Assembly: GCA_003290165.1 (NCBI GenBank)
Contig: QNQO01005758.1
Span: forward strand, 124,001-188,000
Source of the DNA: Berberis thunbergii
Lineage: Eukaryota; Streptophyta; Magnoliopsida; Ranunculales; Berberidaceae
Direction of reading: 5' to 3'
Length of the DNA: 64,000 nucleotides
The translations under genes and the position numbers were made by a program. The notes beneath the pieces are model-generated. The model had not been told where the DNA came from. It did not search any database and saw only the letters and a list, made by a program, of their open reading frames with translations. Below are positions 1 to 12,000 of the stretch, one piece after another (the stretch's first letter is position 1; the number at the start of each line of letters is the position of its first letter).

Positions 1-867
1 TTTTAATCAAAATCTTTTAATTTGTTCAACATGCTCCTATACCTTTTTTTTGTGCTTAAATAGAATCATAGGCCAAAGTCTGTTTTGTGCTGAACTATAG
101 AATTATAAATAGAAAGTATGATTGCACTTGGGACAACCACCTAGTTGGTGAGGTTATAACTGAGGCACGTCATTTGCTGGTTGAAAATTATTTTCAAACC
201 ACCCTCTTTGGCTTGGGCTTGACCCTGGCCGCCAAGAATAGTTGGGAGGCTCCCCTGAACCTGGGTAAGGCCCTACAAGAAGAAAAAAATGGTCTACTAA
301 CAAGAGGACTACTCACATGTGGATGCATGCTTACGTACATACATAATATCTATGAATGTTGTAATACTAGATTGTCTACTCATTGGAATTTAACTTGTTT
401 TCTGCCAGAGTCGTGTGAAATAGTTTTGTTTTATGCAAGTTAGACATCTTTCATCCAGAAGCAAATGTAGGTCATGGCTTAGAACTATCAATGTATCGAG
501 ATTTTATGTTCAGAGAGAGAGACCATTTAGATCAAATGACCACTGATTGCCACTTCGTCCAAGTCAAAGAAAGACAATACCTGCGCAAAATCCAGATCAA
601 TGCATAGATCAAGCTATAAGTCTGTTTATAGCCAACTCATAATATCAAGTTTCGTCGACGTAGGCTAAGTTGGAATATATCCTTAATTATTATAATTATT
701 TTTGGTCTTTCTATCCTCCACCCCTCCTTCCCACCCAAAAAAAAAAAAACTAGGATTCACATCGTATCCGTTGATCGTATGAATGTTTCTATGAGTCAGG
801 CGACACTCATTTTATATTCTGGCAAGGCCCAAGAAAGATATTTATGGGTTTTGTTTGTATATTTCAG
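1..867. other. Kinase gene intron, partly repeat-derived
   Basis: No exon is visible here; the reading frame entering the kinase exon at 868 has a one-base carry-in, so the preceding exon lies left of the window and this is probably intron. The stretch about 130-300 is weakly SINE-like: a degenerate pol III A-box-like string (CTAGTTGGTGAGG, near 141-153) is followed about 35 bases later by a B-box-like string (GGTTGAAAATT, 179-189). I see no poly(A) tail or target duplication, so this is only a suspicion. A small open frame at 87-443 matches nothing I recognise. Confidence 0.4.
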
Positions 868-3800
868 GTTATGTGAAGGAGGTGAGCTCTTAGATAGAAT
901 ACTTTCAAGGTATTTATTTCTTAATTATTTTTGTTCAACTTCATCTTCGTATATTGAAATTTAAGATTTATGAGGAATATAAGGAAGAAATCGACTGCTG
1001 CTGATAATAATGCTACCTTTCCATGTATAGAGGTGGGAAATACACAGAAGATGATGCGAAGGCTGTCATGGTACAAATATTGAAGGTTGTGGCTTTTTGT
1101 CATCTCCAGGGTGTGGTACACCGGGATCTTAAACCAGAGGTACCTTTTCACACATGCTTACTTTGCCTAGAAATATTCAATTGTTTGAAAACCCTGATCT
1201 GTGAAATGACCAACTTTACTTTTTTTTTTAATTAATTAATTAATTTATTTATTATGTATGTGTATAGATTTTTTCATGATTTCTTGATATCCAAATCAAT
1301 GCAGAAGTCGATAATTAGGAGTTTTTGTTTATATGATAGAATTGAAGCTGTAAATAAAAAGGATGCGATAATTGAATAAAATAAATTGACAATAAACGAA
1401 ATAAAATGCATAGAAGAATTAAACTGATAAACAAAATAAACTTCTTTTCATCAATCAACTATCTACAATGAACAACCAACACTCATATTTATAATTAATC
1501 TAACTTCTAAAACAAACCCTAAACCTTATACGAAACCAATGTCCTAACTAGGTTGTTATTAAATATGTCATAGTACAATATAATTAAGAAATACTATTCC
1601 TAAAACAAACCTATTACATCAATTTCCCCTCATTGAAGAAGCTCGTCCTCGAGCTTAAAGTTGAAGGAGTCTAACGAGCATAAGCAATTGGTCACTGAAC
1701 ATAAGGCGAAATGTACTCGAATTAGTTGTCCCGAAACTTGAAAGGATACGCACTGGCTAAAAATCGAGGAACCAACTCAGAAAAAAACCAATGTGACTCA
1801 AATAATCGGAAGCTGCAAGAAACCTGAGAAGACCCTGCGCATATGCTTGTATCACAAAAATGCCGCAGTACGAATCAATATAATCATTGTCACTCATGTA
1901 TCTGCTGCTGTAGGAACATCCTCTGGTTTTTAAAAATGAGAAAGAAGTCACATAAGTCAAATGGCTCACAAGTCGAAAATCGTATGCGTGACGGTGCTCT
2001 TAACTTTCTAAAAAAAGTTAGATAGACTCTGACAACAATAAGGCTCATCTTGCTCTTCACATATCTGGGCAAGGTCATCTGCATCCAATAGTGCCTAAAG
2101 CTCGGGAATTTTTTGAAGGTAGCTTTCTTGTGCAGTGCTCGGTACATTTCTATAATCTCGTTCCAAGATGTATTTGAGTTTGTCTCAACATGCATCATGG
2201 TGGAGGGGGTAGTGGGGTGTACATCACTAGCAGATGAGGGTGGGGTGGCGATAGTGATGTAGGGCAAAATGGTTCAGGTGGCAGTGGTTTTAGGTCATGG
2301 GTCACTGGAGGGGAGGGTGGTATAGAAGAAACGGGATCAGGTTGGGTGGCATAGAAGAAACGGGGTGTAAGAGGGGACATGTGGTTCATGGTGGAAAATA
2401 GTGAATTGGAGGATAATCCCTATAAGACACCGTGGGGAATAGACTGAACTTGGGTATAAGGTATTGGTTTGGGGACGGGGAATAGGTCGAGTCCAGATAA
2501 GAATAAAAGGGGTAGGGATACGGGTCATAATGAGTTATTTTTTTTTAATTTTTCACATAGGCGGGGTGCTCTCATAGGAACTGTTTAAATAACTGCTAGG
2601 ACCAGATACTAAAGTAAAAAAAGACAGGGACCAAGGGCTGAAGTTAAATGCTGGGGTATTCTTAACAGATTCACAAGTATAAATAACAAAAGTACATTTC
2701 TTCTCTCAATAAACTTCACGAACAAAACTAAAACTATAAAAACGGGAGAAAGGGTTGGGCGGGGCTTGTTTGTGACGTGGATTTTGAATGTGGAGGGTTG
2801 TCGACCTGTGAAGATGACTGGTTTTGGGCTGCGGCAGTAAGGAGGAAACTGGTGACATGGCTAACTGGCAGAAGGGGTGATCTCTGGTGACACTGTGTAG
2901 AGGTAAGGAGGGCGAGAGCGACAGACTGTTTCGAGGCTGCGGTTACTGGGTGAGGGGGATGGCTGCGACTATACGGTGGTGGCTTCAGTTTCAGGTGATT
3001 TTCTTGTTTCTTTTCTTCTTTGATCCCTATATAAACTCGAAAAATGAAATCACAATCCTTGACTATTACAATCATTATAGCTATCAGTTGAAAGCAAGGA
3101 TTGTGATTTTGTGAAATTATACGAATTTCATTGAAATTTTTGTTTTTTTAAATTACGAAAACAAAAAGGGCAAAAGAAAAAAAACATTTTTCGAGGGTTT
3201 TTTAAAATTTTTTTAAGGTTTTTCGTAAATTTCGTTTTTCGGTAAAAATACAAAAACCATGTACTAAAAATTAAATTTTTTCAAATATTTTAAAAAAAAA
3301 ATTTGGGATTTTTTTTGTAAATTTCGAGCTTTTTTCTTCTAATTATCATTTATTTTAATTATTTATTATTTTTTAAACCACCCCATAATTTTCTAATTAT
3401 CACTTTTACTTATTATATATTGATTTTTTAAACTATCAATTGATTTTCTAATTATAGGTATTTTGGTTTCATTTAATGTGTTTAATACATTTATTTACAT
3501 GCATATTATTTTTTCACATATTTAATATACCCTCGAAATTCATTTTATATTTTATGTATTCTCGAAATTTTTACGTTTTTTCTTTACACCGAAATATTTT
3601 GTGAAGTATTTCTTAAAATCAGGACACCGAAATTAACTCAAAAAACGAATCACAATCCTTGGTTGAAAGTACTTAGGGTGTTGAAAGCAAGGAATGTGAT
3701 TTCTAAAAATGTCGAATTTCACGAAATATTTTATATTTGAAGTTATCAAGATCTCTATCGAAAATCAATATATGTCAAAATTTTCTAGATAAAAGAAATA

Positions 3801-6325
3801 AATATTTTAATCTCCGTATATTTTAGCATGCTATAATGTTATTTTAGTGTCAAAATTTTGTTATGTGAGTGATTCTTATGTTATATGTACTAGTTTAGAG
3901 TCTAAATTGCATAACTTATATTGTTAAATTTGAAATTACAACCAAAATTTTTACGTTTTTTTACACAACGAAATATTTCATAAAATTAGAAGATTGAAAT
4001 CAAATCGAAAAACGAAATCACAATCCTTGGTTGAAAGTACTTATGGTGTGTTTGATTGCATGAAATCCTATGCCATGAGAATTCATGAGGGGACCACCTA
4101 AATTTAAGCAAATTTTAGATTCACTCACCAAGATTTTGTGATCAATGGTGGGAATGAAAGTTCCATGAATATGAGAATCACTCTTGGTCCCCTAAAGCAG
4201 GTGATTATCATATTCATATGACTTCTATTCCACCATTGATCACAAAATCTATTGGTGGATTGGTGAGTGAACCTCAAATTCGCTTAGTTAGGTGGTCCCC
4301 TCATGAATTCTCATGGCATAGGATTCCATGCAACTAAACACACCCTTAGTATGTTATTTGTTGTTCATTGGTTCACCAAATCTTTTCTTTCCCTGAGAAA
4401 ACCTAATGGGCAGAGTCATATAAGATGGATGATTCCAAAACATAAAACATGTTTATTATTTACCTTGTGAACATGTTACTATTATGGATTCAAAAAATTT
4501 AATATAGCTCATGAATGAAGATTTGGGCCATGGAAGCTTTTGATGTCCATAAAGGATCAGAAACTGCAAAAAAGTTGAGCTATTTGGAGTGTTTTATTGA
4601 TTTATTTATTAATCTAAATATGGCTCTATTTGGGTGCATCAGAATTTCCTATTTACTTCGAAAGATGAAAACTCCCAATTGAAGGCCATAGACTTCGGAT
4701 TATCAGATTTTGTTAAACCAGGTGAGTCCTCATTATTAAATATATTGGTTTTTTTTTTCCAAAGAAAACTGTAGTTCGATCTTATATGCAAGTTTCTGAG
4801 GCTTTAAATTTTTCCAGATGAAAGACTCAATGATATTGTAGGAAGTGCGTATTATGTTGCACCCGAAGTTCTACATAGATCCTACAGTACAGAAGCTGAT
4901 GTATGGAGTATTGGTGTGATAGCTTATATTCTTCTATGCGGCAGTCGTCCATTTTGGGCCAGAACTGAATCTGGGATCTTTCGAGCAGTTCTCAAGGCCG
5001 ATCCAAGTTTCGATGAAGCACCTTGGCCTTCGCTATCTTCTGAGGCAAGGGATTTTGTTAGACGTCTGTTAAATAAAGACCCGCGCAAAAGAATGACTGC
5101 TGCTCAGGCTTTGAGTGAGTGCTCATCTCTGGTCAAAACAGCTATATTTCAAATGGTTTCATCCTTGTAGTAGTGTTCACAATTTTCTCTTTGCAGGCCA
5201 TCCTTGGATTAGAAATGATAACGATATCAAAGTACCTCTGGACATTCTAATATTCAAACTAATGAAAACATACATGCGTTCATCCTCTTTGCGTAAGGCT
5301 GCTCTCAGGGTGTGTATCTGGTGTTATTTCATTTGGAATTATATCTTTGCATTTCGTCATTTTGTCTTTACAATATCAAAGTACCTGTTTGAGTTTCCCT
5401 TTGAAATTGAAGAAGTATCTGATATGCATATTTCTCGTCGCTTATAAGTTCTTTTCCTTTGCATCTGCATCACAGGCACTGTCAAAAACATTGACTGTGG
5501 ATGAGCTCTTCTATTTGAAGGAGCAATTTGCACTCTTGGAGCCAAACAAGAGTGGTAGCATAAACTTGGAGAATATCAGGACGGTTAGTTCTTTAAATCA
5601 CCATGTTTTAATTCCTCTATTCACCTGGAGGATATTTCTAACCATCTATATTTGGGTCAGGCTTTAATGAAAAGTGCAACAGATGTAATGAAGGAATCTC
5701 GCATTCTTGATTTCCTAGGCTCGGTAAATGCTTTACTAGTGCTGGCTCTACCCACTTTTATTCTTTGTTTTATGTTTATGCGACTTCTAACTGGCAAACC
5801 ATAACTCCTCACTTTATTCTGGTGACAGCTGAATGCTCTTCAGTACAGAAGGATGGACTTTGAGGAATTTTGTGCTGCAGCATTGAGTGTTCATCAGCTT
5901 GAAGCACTTGATCGGTGGGAACAACACGCTCGTTGTGCTTATGAACTTTTCGATAAGGATGGAAATAGAGCCATTGTAATTGAGGAACTTGCCTCGGTAA
6001 GCTCTCCCCTGTTCTAAACCACAACAGATGGATGATGAAACACCAGTCACATATGGTTTATGAATAGTTAAAAAAATTCTTTTCTCGACGGTTTTCAGAT
6101 TGAGACATTGATTGGATTGTGTTTGGCATTAAAATGGAGGCATGAGCCTAAACTGATATTTATTTATTTATTCGTGAGTTTCAGGAACTTGGGCTTAGTC
6201 CATCAGTCCCAGTTCATGCTGTACTTCATGACTGGATAAGGCACACAGATGGAAAGTTGAGCTTCCTCGGATTTGTCAAGTTGTTGCATGGGGTGTCTAG
6301 TCGGACCCTAGCAAAGGTTCAATAA
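868..6325 (+). CDS. CDPK-related protein kinase (CRK), 5' end outside window
   Basis: Serine/threonine kinase of the plant CRK family: a CDPK-like kinase with degenerate EF-hands, usually membrane-anchored through an N-terminal acylation site (not in this window). Exons read as 868-909, 1031-1139, 4643-4721, 4818-5114, 5197-5309, 5476-5583, 5661-5723, 5829-5996 and 6185-6325, all with GT..AG borders and matching phases, giving 372 residues. Visible motifs: catalytic HRDLKPEN across the 1139/4643 junction, IDFG metal-binding loop, [19 protein letters not shown], then the regulatory segment and calmodulin-like part with [12 protein letters not shown] and [12 protein letters not shown] as degenerate EF loops, ending LAKVQ. 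CRKs are usually about 570-610 residues, so roughly 200-230 N-terminal residues (ATP-binding lobe) are missing to the left. No stop or frameshift is seen, so the gene looks functional. The third intron shown is 3.5 kb because of transposon insertions. Family is near certain; the paralogue is not. Confidence 0.95.
1300..1621 (-). repeat. LTR of a Ty3/gypsy relic in the kinase intron
   Basis: On the minus strand this reads TGATGTAATAGG ... CTTCTGCA, so it begins TG and ends CA. It is preceded on that strand by a polypurine tract (GAGGGGAAAT, complement of about 1622-1631) and by the coding end LEDELLQ followed by a stop, typical of the pol 3' end of plant gypsy elements. I see no second copy, so the other end has been lost. 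No clear 5-bp target duplication can be checked because the partner end is missing. Confidence 0.65.
1622..3029 (-). mobile_element. Degenerate internal part of gypsy-type element
   Basis: This sequence lies behind the LTR at 1300-1621. Only the last residues of a pol-like frame next to the polypurine tract (about 1622-1680, minus strand) are recognisable. Farther right there are fragmentary minus-strand open frames (about 1890-2267 and 2195-3075), the latter proline- and serine-rich, without a domain I can name. There is no protease, RT or integrase, so the piece is truncated or deleted. Part may be unrelated filler. It is spliced out with the kinase intron. Confidence 0.45.
3030..3061. mobile_element. 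Detached 3' end of a hAT-like MITE
   Basis: The last 14 bases, AATCACAATCCTTG (3048-3061), are the terminal inverted repeat found at the right ends of the two MITEs that follow, and the preceding A-rich bases also resemble those ends. No matching left end is visible upstream, so this is a remnant of a third copy. Confidence 0.55.
3095..3661. mobile_element. hAT-like MITE, copy 1 (567 bp)
   Basis: Begins CAAGGATTGTGATT and ends AATCACAATCCTTG, a perfect 14-bp terminal inverted repeat that fits the hAT end pattern (YARNG). It is flanked on both sides by GTTGAAAG (3087-3094 and 3662-3669), an 8-bp target duplication as expected for hAT. The interior is very AT-rich and non-coding, so it is a non-autonomous element. 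It sits in the large intron of the kinase gene. Confidence 0.85.
3688..4029. mobile_element. hAT-like MITE, copy 2 (342 bp)
   Basis: Begins CAAGGAATGTGATT (one mismatch to copy 1) and ends AATCACAATCCTTG. It is again flanked by GTTGAAAG on both sides (3680-3687 and 4030-4037). The interior is AT-rich, shorter than copy 1 and non-coding. The 18-base spacer between the copies contains TACTTAGGGT, which recurs nearly identically (TACTTATGGT) after copy 2. Confidence 0.85.
4044..4345. mobile_element. Tourist-like (PIF/Harbinger) MITE, 302 bp
   Basis: The ends are long inverted repeats: the left begins TGGTGTGTTTGATTGCATG and the right, reversed, GGGTGTGTTTAGTTGCATG, and the similarity continues inward through the segment encoding ATGAGAATTCATGAGGGG and its complement. 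The element is flanked by TTA on each side (4041-4043 and 4346-4348), the usual 3-bp target duplication of PIF/Harbinger MITEs. It is non-coding and lies in the kinase intron directly after the second hAT-like MITE. Confidence 0.85.
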
Positions 6326-8138
6326 ACCGGGGAGAGAAAAATGAGGAGAATAAGCAAAGCTAGCGCGGCTGAGCATGTATTCGAGAATCCAGGAATCATC
6401 AAAAGTTCTGCAATGTATGTTGAAGACGACCATTTTTTTTGTTATGCTCTCTTTTGCAGGGCTAGCTCATTGTTGTGCATAAACCCTTGGGTTGCATCGA
6501 TCAAGCGTGTTGGGAGCATGATTTCACATGCTCGTTGAGAAGGCGTGGGCCGCACTTATGGTTTTGTGAATCTCATGGCAGTGAAAGTGTTTTATAGTTG
6601 TAGTCATCTTTAACTGTAAAATTTAAGTTCAGTGATAGAGGTTTGGGGTAGTGAACAGATTTTTAGCTCGATCGAAGCGGATTTGATCAGATACAATTAT
6701 AGTCCCATTGTGATGTCCTATGTTGATTTACTTGATAGTGAACAGATCTGCCTGAAATCAATGCCTTCAAATTGGAATGGAAATTTCTGTTATTGTGGTA
6801 CTCCCTACAATTTAGATAGAGACTGGAGCACATGATGCAATTATGATTGTATTACTTCTGTGATCGGACAGGAGCTTAGTCATGAAGTTGTGCGACCCCT
6901 GTTCAGATAGTAATGCAGTGCACTCTGTTAACCATTTGAATATCTTGTTAAGAACCTCAGCATTGGTATCGTATTGCTACATTTTTTTTTGCGAATTTTT
7001 ACTCTACCAGGGCTACAGAGGGGGTAGAATGGATCAATTGACAAAAAACTTGTCAAGAGATTCCGTACCAAACGGGTCAAAGGCTGTCAGACTTATGTTC
7101 CAATTTTGCATGTAAATGTAATGCTAGTTGAGCATTTGCAAAGGTGCAAATTCAGGGTTGAAGCCAATTCCTTGGCCACCCATAGAAATGATCATTCAAG
7201 ACACGGGGGGTGAACGGGTGATGGTACTAGACTCGATTGAACTGATCATATTGGTGACAAATTTTCAAAGCTTTTAAAAATAAAAAACAAAAACAAAAGC
7301 CACAACTTAGAACACAAATCATTGCATGAGTAACATTAACATAGATGTTAATGCTAAGAGAGTTTTGGTTCCAAATTACAGTGAACCAACCTTTCATTTT
7401 CTTCTCTTTTACTTGTGTCTTTCTTCTCTAACTTTCTCTTGCTGTTAGTCTGTGTTAGCTCTTCAAGCTCACAGCTCTTTAATTCTTCCTATCATCTCTT
7501 TTGATTGGAGCTTTTCTCTGGTTGTTTCTCTGAGTTTTTGGGTACTGATGGTGTTTGTAGTTGTTTCTTCTTTGCAGGTCGAAAGCCCTCCTTCCTAAGC
7601 TAGTCATTGCCTAGCTATTAATCACAACACCACGCAAGCCATCTTTTCCATCTCTTCCCCGTCCTCACATCACATCGCATTATCTCGCCATGAATATACC
7701 TTAACTCACTTTTCAACTAATGCTAATAACTATCCAAATCGACTTCTAATTACCCCAAGATCTTCTCACCCAACCACAACTCTCTCTCTAACTCCCACGC
7801 ATTCTACACGACTCTCCTCTTCTTCTATTATCTTCATTAAACGAGCTCACTTCTACTTCTGCTACTTGCTCATGGATTTCTCTGGTTCCACTCTTGCACC
7901 TCTTCCATCATCTCACCTTCGTCCTGCCCTACCATGATCCCTCTACTCCAACACTACCATCAACTTCTTCTTCCTCTCCTTCTGAGATGGATCCTTCTCC
8001 AAAGGTCCCGTCACTTCCACCTAGTTCCACTCCATACTATGACTCGTCCCCTACTCCCAAAACTCACACCATCCATATCCTGGAGTCTCAATTCCGTCGC
8101 AACCTAACCCTGCCCACTCCTTTCACAAGAAGGGCAGA
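6326..8138. other. Kinase 3' flank and unassigned DNA
   Basis: The first few hundred bases after the TAA at 6323-6325 are probably 3' untranslated sequence. I see no gene in the remainder. From about 7390 the sequence becomes pyrimidine-rich (many CTCTTC and TCTTCT runs), with a serine/proline-rich open frame at 7894-8229 that looks like composition, not a gene; it runs into the LTR at 8139. The pyrimidine-rich part may be the displaced 5' part of the LINE that resumes near 15061, but I cannot show this. Confidence 0.4.
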
Positions 8139-8612
8139 GTGTTCCAGTGAGAATAAACAGTTACTATTAGATCTTTATTCTACAGATACAATTATGCTCC
8201 ATATTGATTCAATGAGAAGAAAAAAATAATTAAGAATAAAGCAGAAGCGTACCTTGATCCATAATAGCACTTCAAGGAAGGGATGCGTCTTGATCTTTCA
8301 GTTGATAATGTATGTTTTCTGTATATCTCTCTGTAGAAGGGAATTTCAGAAGAAACAAAACATACGCTCAACTGGGGACCATAACCCTGTATTTATAACT
8401 GATTGGATTATCAGTTATTCTTACAAATTTTTAATTTGGTCCCTCATCAAATTAGAAATTGCTTAAGTGTATCTACACATTAAGCCCATGACATTTTAAT
8501 ACCCTAGCCCAATTAACCATATTAGATCATCACAATTCATTGGACTATACTTTAAGATAGCAATACACATTAAATACATATGTGTGCCCACACATGTTGA
8601 ATTTTTCCAACA
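8139..8612 (-). repeat. 3' LTR of the copia element (474 bp)
   Basis: On the minus strand it starts TGTTGGAAAAATTC immediately after the polypurine tract AAGTGGGAGAT (complement of 8613-8623), and probably ends GGAACA at 8139, giving TGTT..AACA ends. A promoter-like TATAAAT lies on the minus strand at about 8391-8397. The right border is firm because of the adjoining polypurine tract; the left border is inferred from end symmetry only. Confidence 0.65.
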
Positions 8613-8626
8613 ATCTCCCACTTGGG
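8613..8626 (-). other. Copia polypurine tract
   Basis: The minus strand reads CCCAAGTGGGAGAT directly before the LTR start TGTTGG. This is the plus-strand primer site of many plant copia elements. Confidence 0.7.
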
Positions 8627-9023
8627 CCACATATGTTATCTTTAAAATGTGTATAACATAATGAACTCAAAATTTGCTATCACATATGAAGGTATTTCCA
8701 AACAATCTAGTCCATTGACTATACAAATATAGGACTAAAGGAACTTTCGTCACATTTAGTGCAACTAAATCCATCAATAGTCACGTATACTCGTACAATC
8801 AAATGACATAGATCAATCATGGATGCGTAGCCTGAAAATTACATGTAACGTGATCTAAACATGCATATTTCCAACTGATCCTACTTTAAACTTTATTGAG
8901 ATCGAACTTTAACACAATAAACAAGAGTGAATAAACTGAATACTTTATTTCTCCAAAAAATACCCAAATACACAAAATGTATCCAAAAAGTCAATATAGA
9001 GCAATCAAATATACAAACTCCCA

Positions 9024-12000
9024 CTAAACCAAAATATCCTCAAATGATATAACACCCATATGAGCAGTGTGCTCATGAAAGACCTTGAGTGGTAATCCCT
9101 TAGTAAGCGGATCCACAATCATCAAGTTTGTCCCAATGTGTTCTATGAAAATTTGTTTATTCTGTATTTTCTCTTTCACAACCAGGAATTTTATGTCAAT
9201 ATGATCTGACCTAGATGAGCTCCTGTTGTTGTTGGCATATAGAATTGCTGAGTTATTGTCACAATATAACTTTAGCAGTTTTTCAATACTCCTCAGAATG
9301 CGCATCTCGGTGACAAAATTTCGCAGCCATAATCCATGATTGGATGACTCAAAACATGCTAAATATTCTGCTTCCATAGTGGAAGAAGCTATGAGAGTGT
9401 GTTTGACACTCCCCAAGAAATAGCTCCTCCAGCTAACAGATAAATGTAGGCTGATGTGGATTTCCTACTATCTTGGCATCCAACCAAATCAAAATCAGAA
9501 TACCCTATGATCTCCAATTGTTCTGATTTCTTATATGTGAGCATGTAATCTTTAGTTATCTGTAAAGATCTCATAACCCGTTTGGCTGCTTTTCAGTGAT
9601 CCATCCCAGGGTTGTCTAAATATCTGCCTAGGATTCCAACAATGAATGATATATCTGGATGTGTACAAACCAGAGCGTATATTAGACTCCCAACAACTGA
9701 TGCATAGGGAATCTCTTGCATTTCTTTAACTTTAAGTTTATTCTTAGGGCATTGTTTAAGACTGAATTTGTCTACTTTAGCTACAGGGGTGTCTCCTGGT
9801 TTACAATTTTGCATGCCAAATCTTTTAAGCACCTTTTCTATATAGCTCTTTTGCGATAATCCAAGAATACCCCGAGAGCGATCTCGGTGTATCTGAATCC
9901 CTAAAATAAAAGAAGCTTCACCAAGATCTTTCATATCAAAGTTCTTTGATAGAAATCTCTTAGTTTCGTGCAACATGTCTTTGTTATTAGTGGCAAACAA
10001 TATGTCATCAACATACAAAACCAAGAAGATATGCTTACTCCTACTGAACTTATGATACACACAATTATCAACTGCATTTGTCTCGAAACCAAATGAGACA
10101 ACTACTTGATGAAATTTGTGGTACCATTGATGGGAAGCTTGCTTGAGCCCATAGATGGATTTCTTTAGTTTGCAAACCATATTCTTTGGGTTTCCAGACA
10201 CAAAGTTTTCTGGTTGCGCCATATAAATTGTTTCATCAATGTCTCCATTGAAAAATGTTGTCTTAACATCCATCTGATGTAGCTCAAGGTCAAAGTGCGC
10301 AACAAGTGCCATCATTGTCCTAAATGAGACTTTTTTGAAACCGGATAGAAAGTCTCTTTATAGTCGATGCATTCCCTTTGAGTGAAGCCTTTAGCTACAA
10401 GACGAGCCTTATATCTCTCCACATTACCTTTTGAATCCCTCTTGGTTTTGAATATCCATTTACAACCAATGGGTTTTGTATTTTTAGGTAATGGGACAAG
10501 ATCCCAAACTTGATTGTCTTGCATAGACTTGTACTCCTCATTCATAGCATCCATCCACTGTTGAGAGTTAGAATCTTGCATGACTTGATGGAAGTTGATT
10601 GGATCATTTTCCATCAATCCATCATTTTTCTCATGTTTTTGGAGAAACACTATGTAATCATCCGGAATAACATTTATCCTTTCTCTCGTGGATCTCCTTA
10701 ATGACATTTGTCCTTGAGGTTGTTGAGTTTGTTCCTTTGAAACATTTACTTCAATTTGAATAGGGAGTTTTTCAACATTGTCTTGTTGAGGTTCCAGATA
10801 TGCTTCTTGATCAATGACAGGTACATAAACATGTACATTGTCAAAACAGTAGTAGGAGTCGAAACCGATTCCTCCTCAAAGACAATGTCTCTTACCTTAT
10901 TTCTCTCCCCAAACTCAACATCCTCAAAAAATGTCGCAGTTCCCGTTTCAAAAATAGTCCTAATTGCGGGATCATAAATTTGTAGCCCCTAGATCGCTCT
11001 AAATAACCAATAAAGTAGTTGCTTACTGTCTTGGAGTCCAATTTGTTTTTATTTGGCCTATAAGGCCTAACCTCAGATGGACATTCCTAAATGTGATAAT
11101 GTTTTAAACTAGACTTTCGGGCTGTCCAAAGTTCATATGGAGTCTTGGCAGCTGCTTTAGTTGGTACTCTATTCATGATATAAGCTGTTGTCTTTATTGC
11201 TTCCCTCCAGAGTGATTCTTGTAAGGTATAATGACTAATCATACACCTCACCATATCCTTAAGAGTTTTGTTTCGTCTTTCAGCGACACCATTCATACTA
11301 AGTGAACCTGACATGGTGTACTGTGGGACGATTCCACATTCCTCTAGGAATTTAGCAGATGGCTCTGAACGTTGTTCTCCTGAACCGTCATATCTGCCGT
11401 AGTACTCTTCACCATGATCAGATCTAACGCACTTAATTTTCTTACTGAGTTGGTTTTCAATTTCAGTTTTGAAAGACTTGAATACATTCAGTGCCGCTGA
11501 TTTCTCATGAATGAGATAAAGGTACCCATAACGTGAGTAGTTATCTATGAACGATATAAAGTATCGTTGACCATTCCAAGAAGCCGCATGGAATGGTCCA
11601 CAGATATCCGTATGTATCAATTCTAAGATGTCTGAAGATCTATTAGCACCTAATCTATTTTGTTTGGTCTGTTTTCCCTTGATGCACTCTACACAAACAT
11701 CTAAGTTTGAAAAGTCAAGTGAATCCAAAATGCCTTCTGACACAAGTCGTTCAATTCTAGATTTGGATATATGACCCAAACGCTTGTGCCATAAATTTGC
11801 TGAATTTTCTATGTTTAGCTTGCGTTTAGTACCCCGTGAATCCACATGCAAGGTTTCATTATATGATGCAATATTATCAAACAAATATAGGTTATCAAAC
11901 ATACTTAATGAACCAGTACCAACAATATTTGAATTCAATGAAAGACTAAATTGATTGTTTCCAAATAAAAATTATAACCAGATTTGTCCAATAAAGAAAC

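Noticed and set aside
2195..3075. Proline-rich minus-strand open frames in the kinase intron
   Set aside because: No domain, low complexity, and inside an intron with transposon debris.
7894..8229. 111-residue plus-strand open frame, Ser/Pro-rich
   Set aside because: Pyrimidine-rich composition artefact that runs into the copia LTR at 8139.
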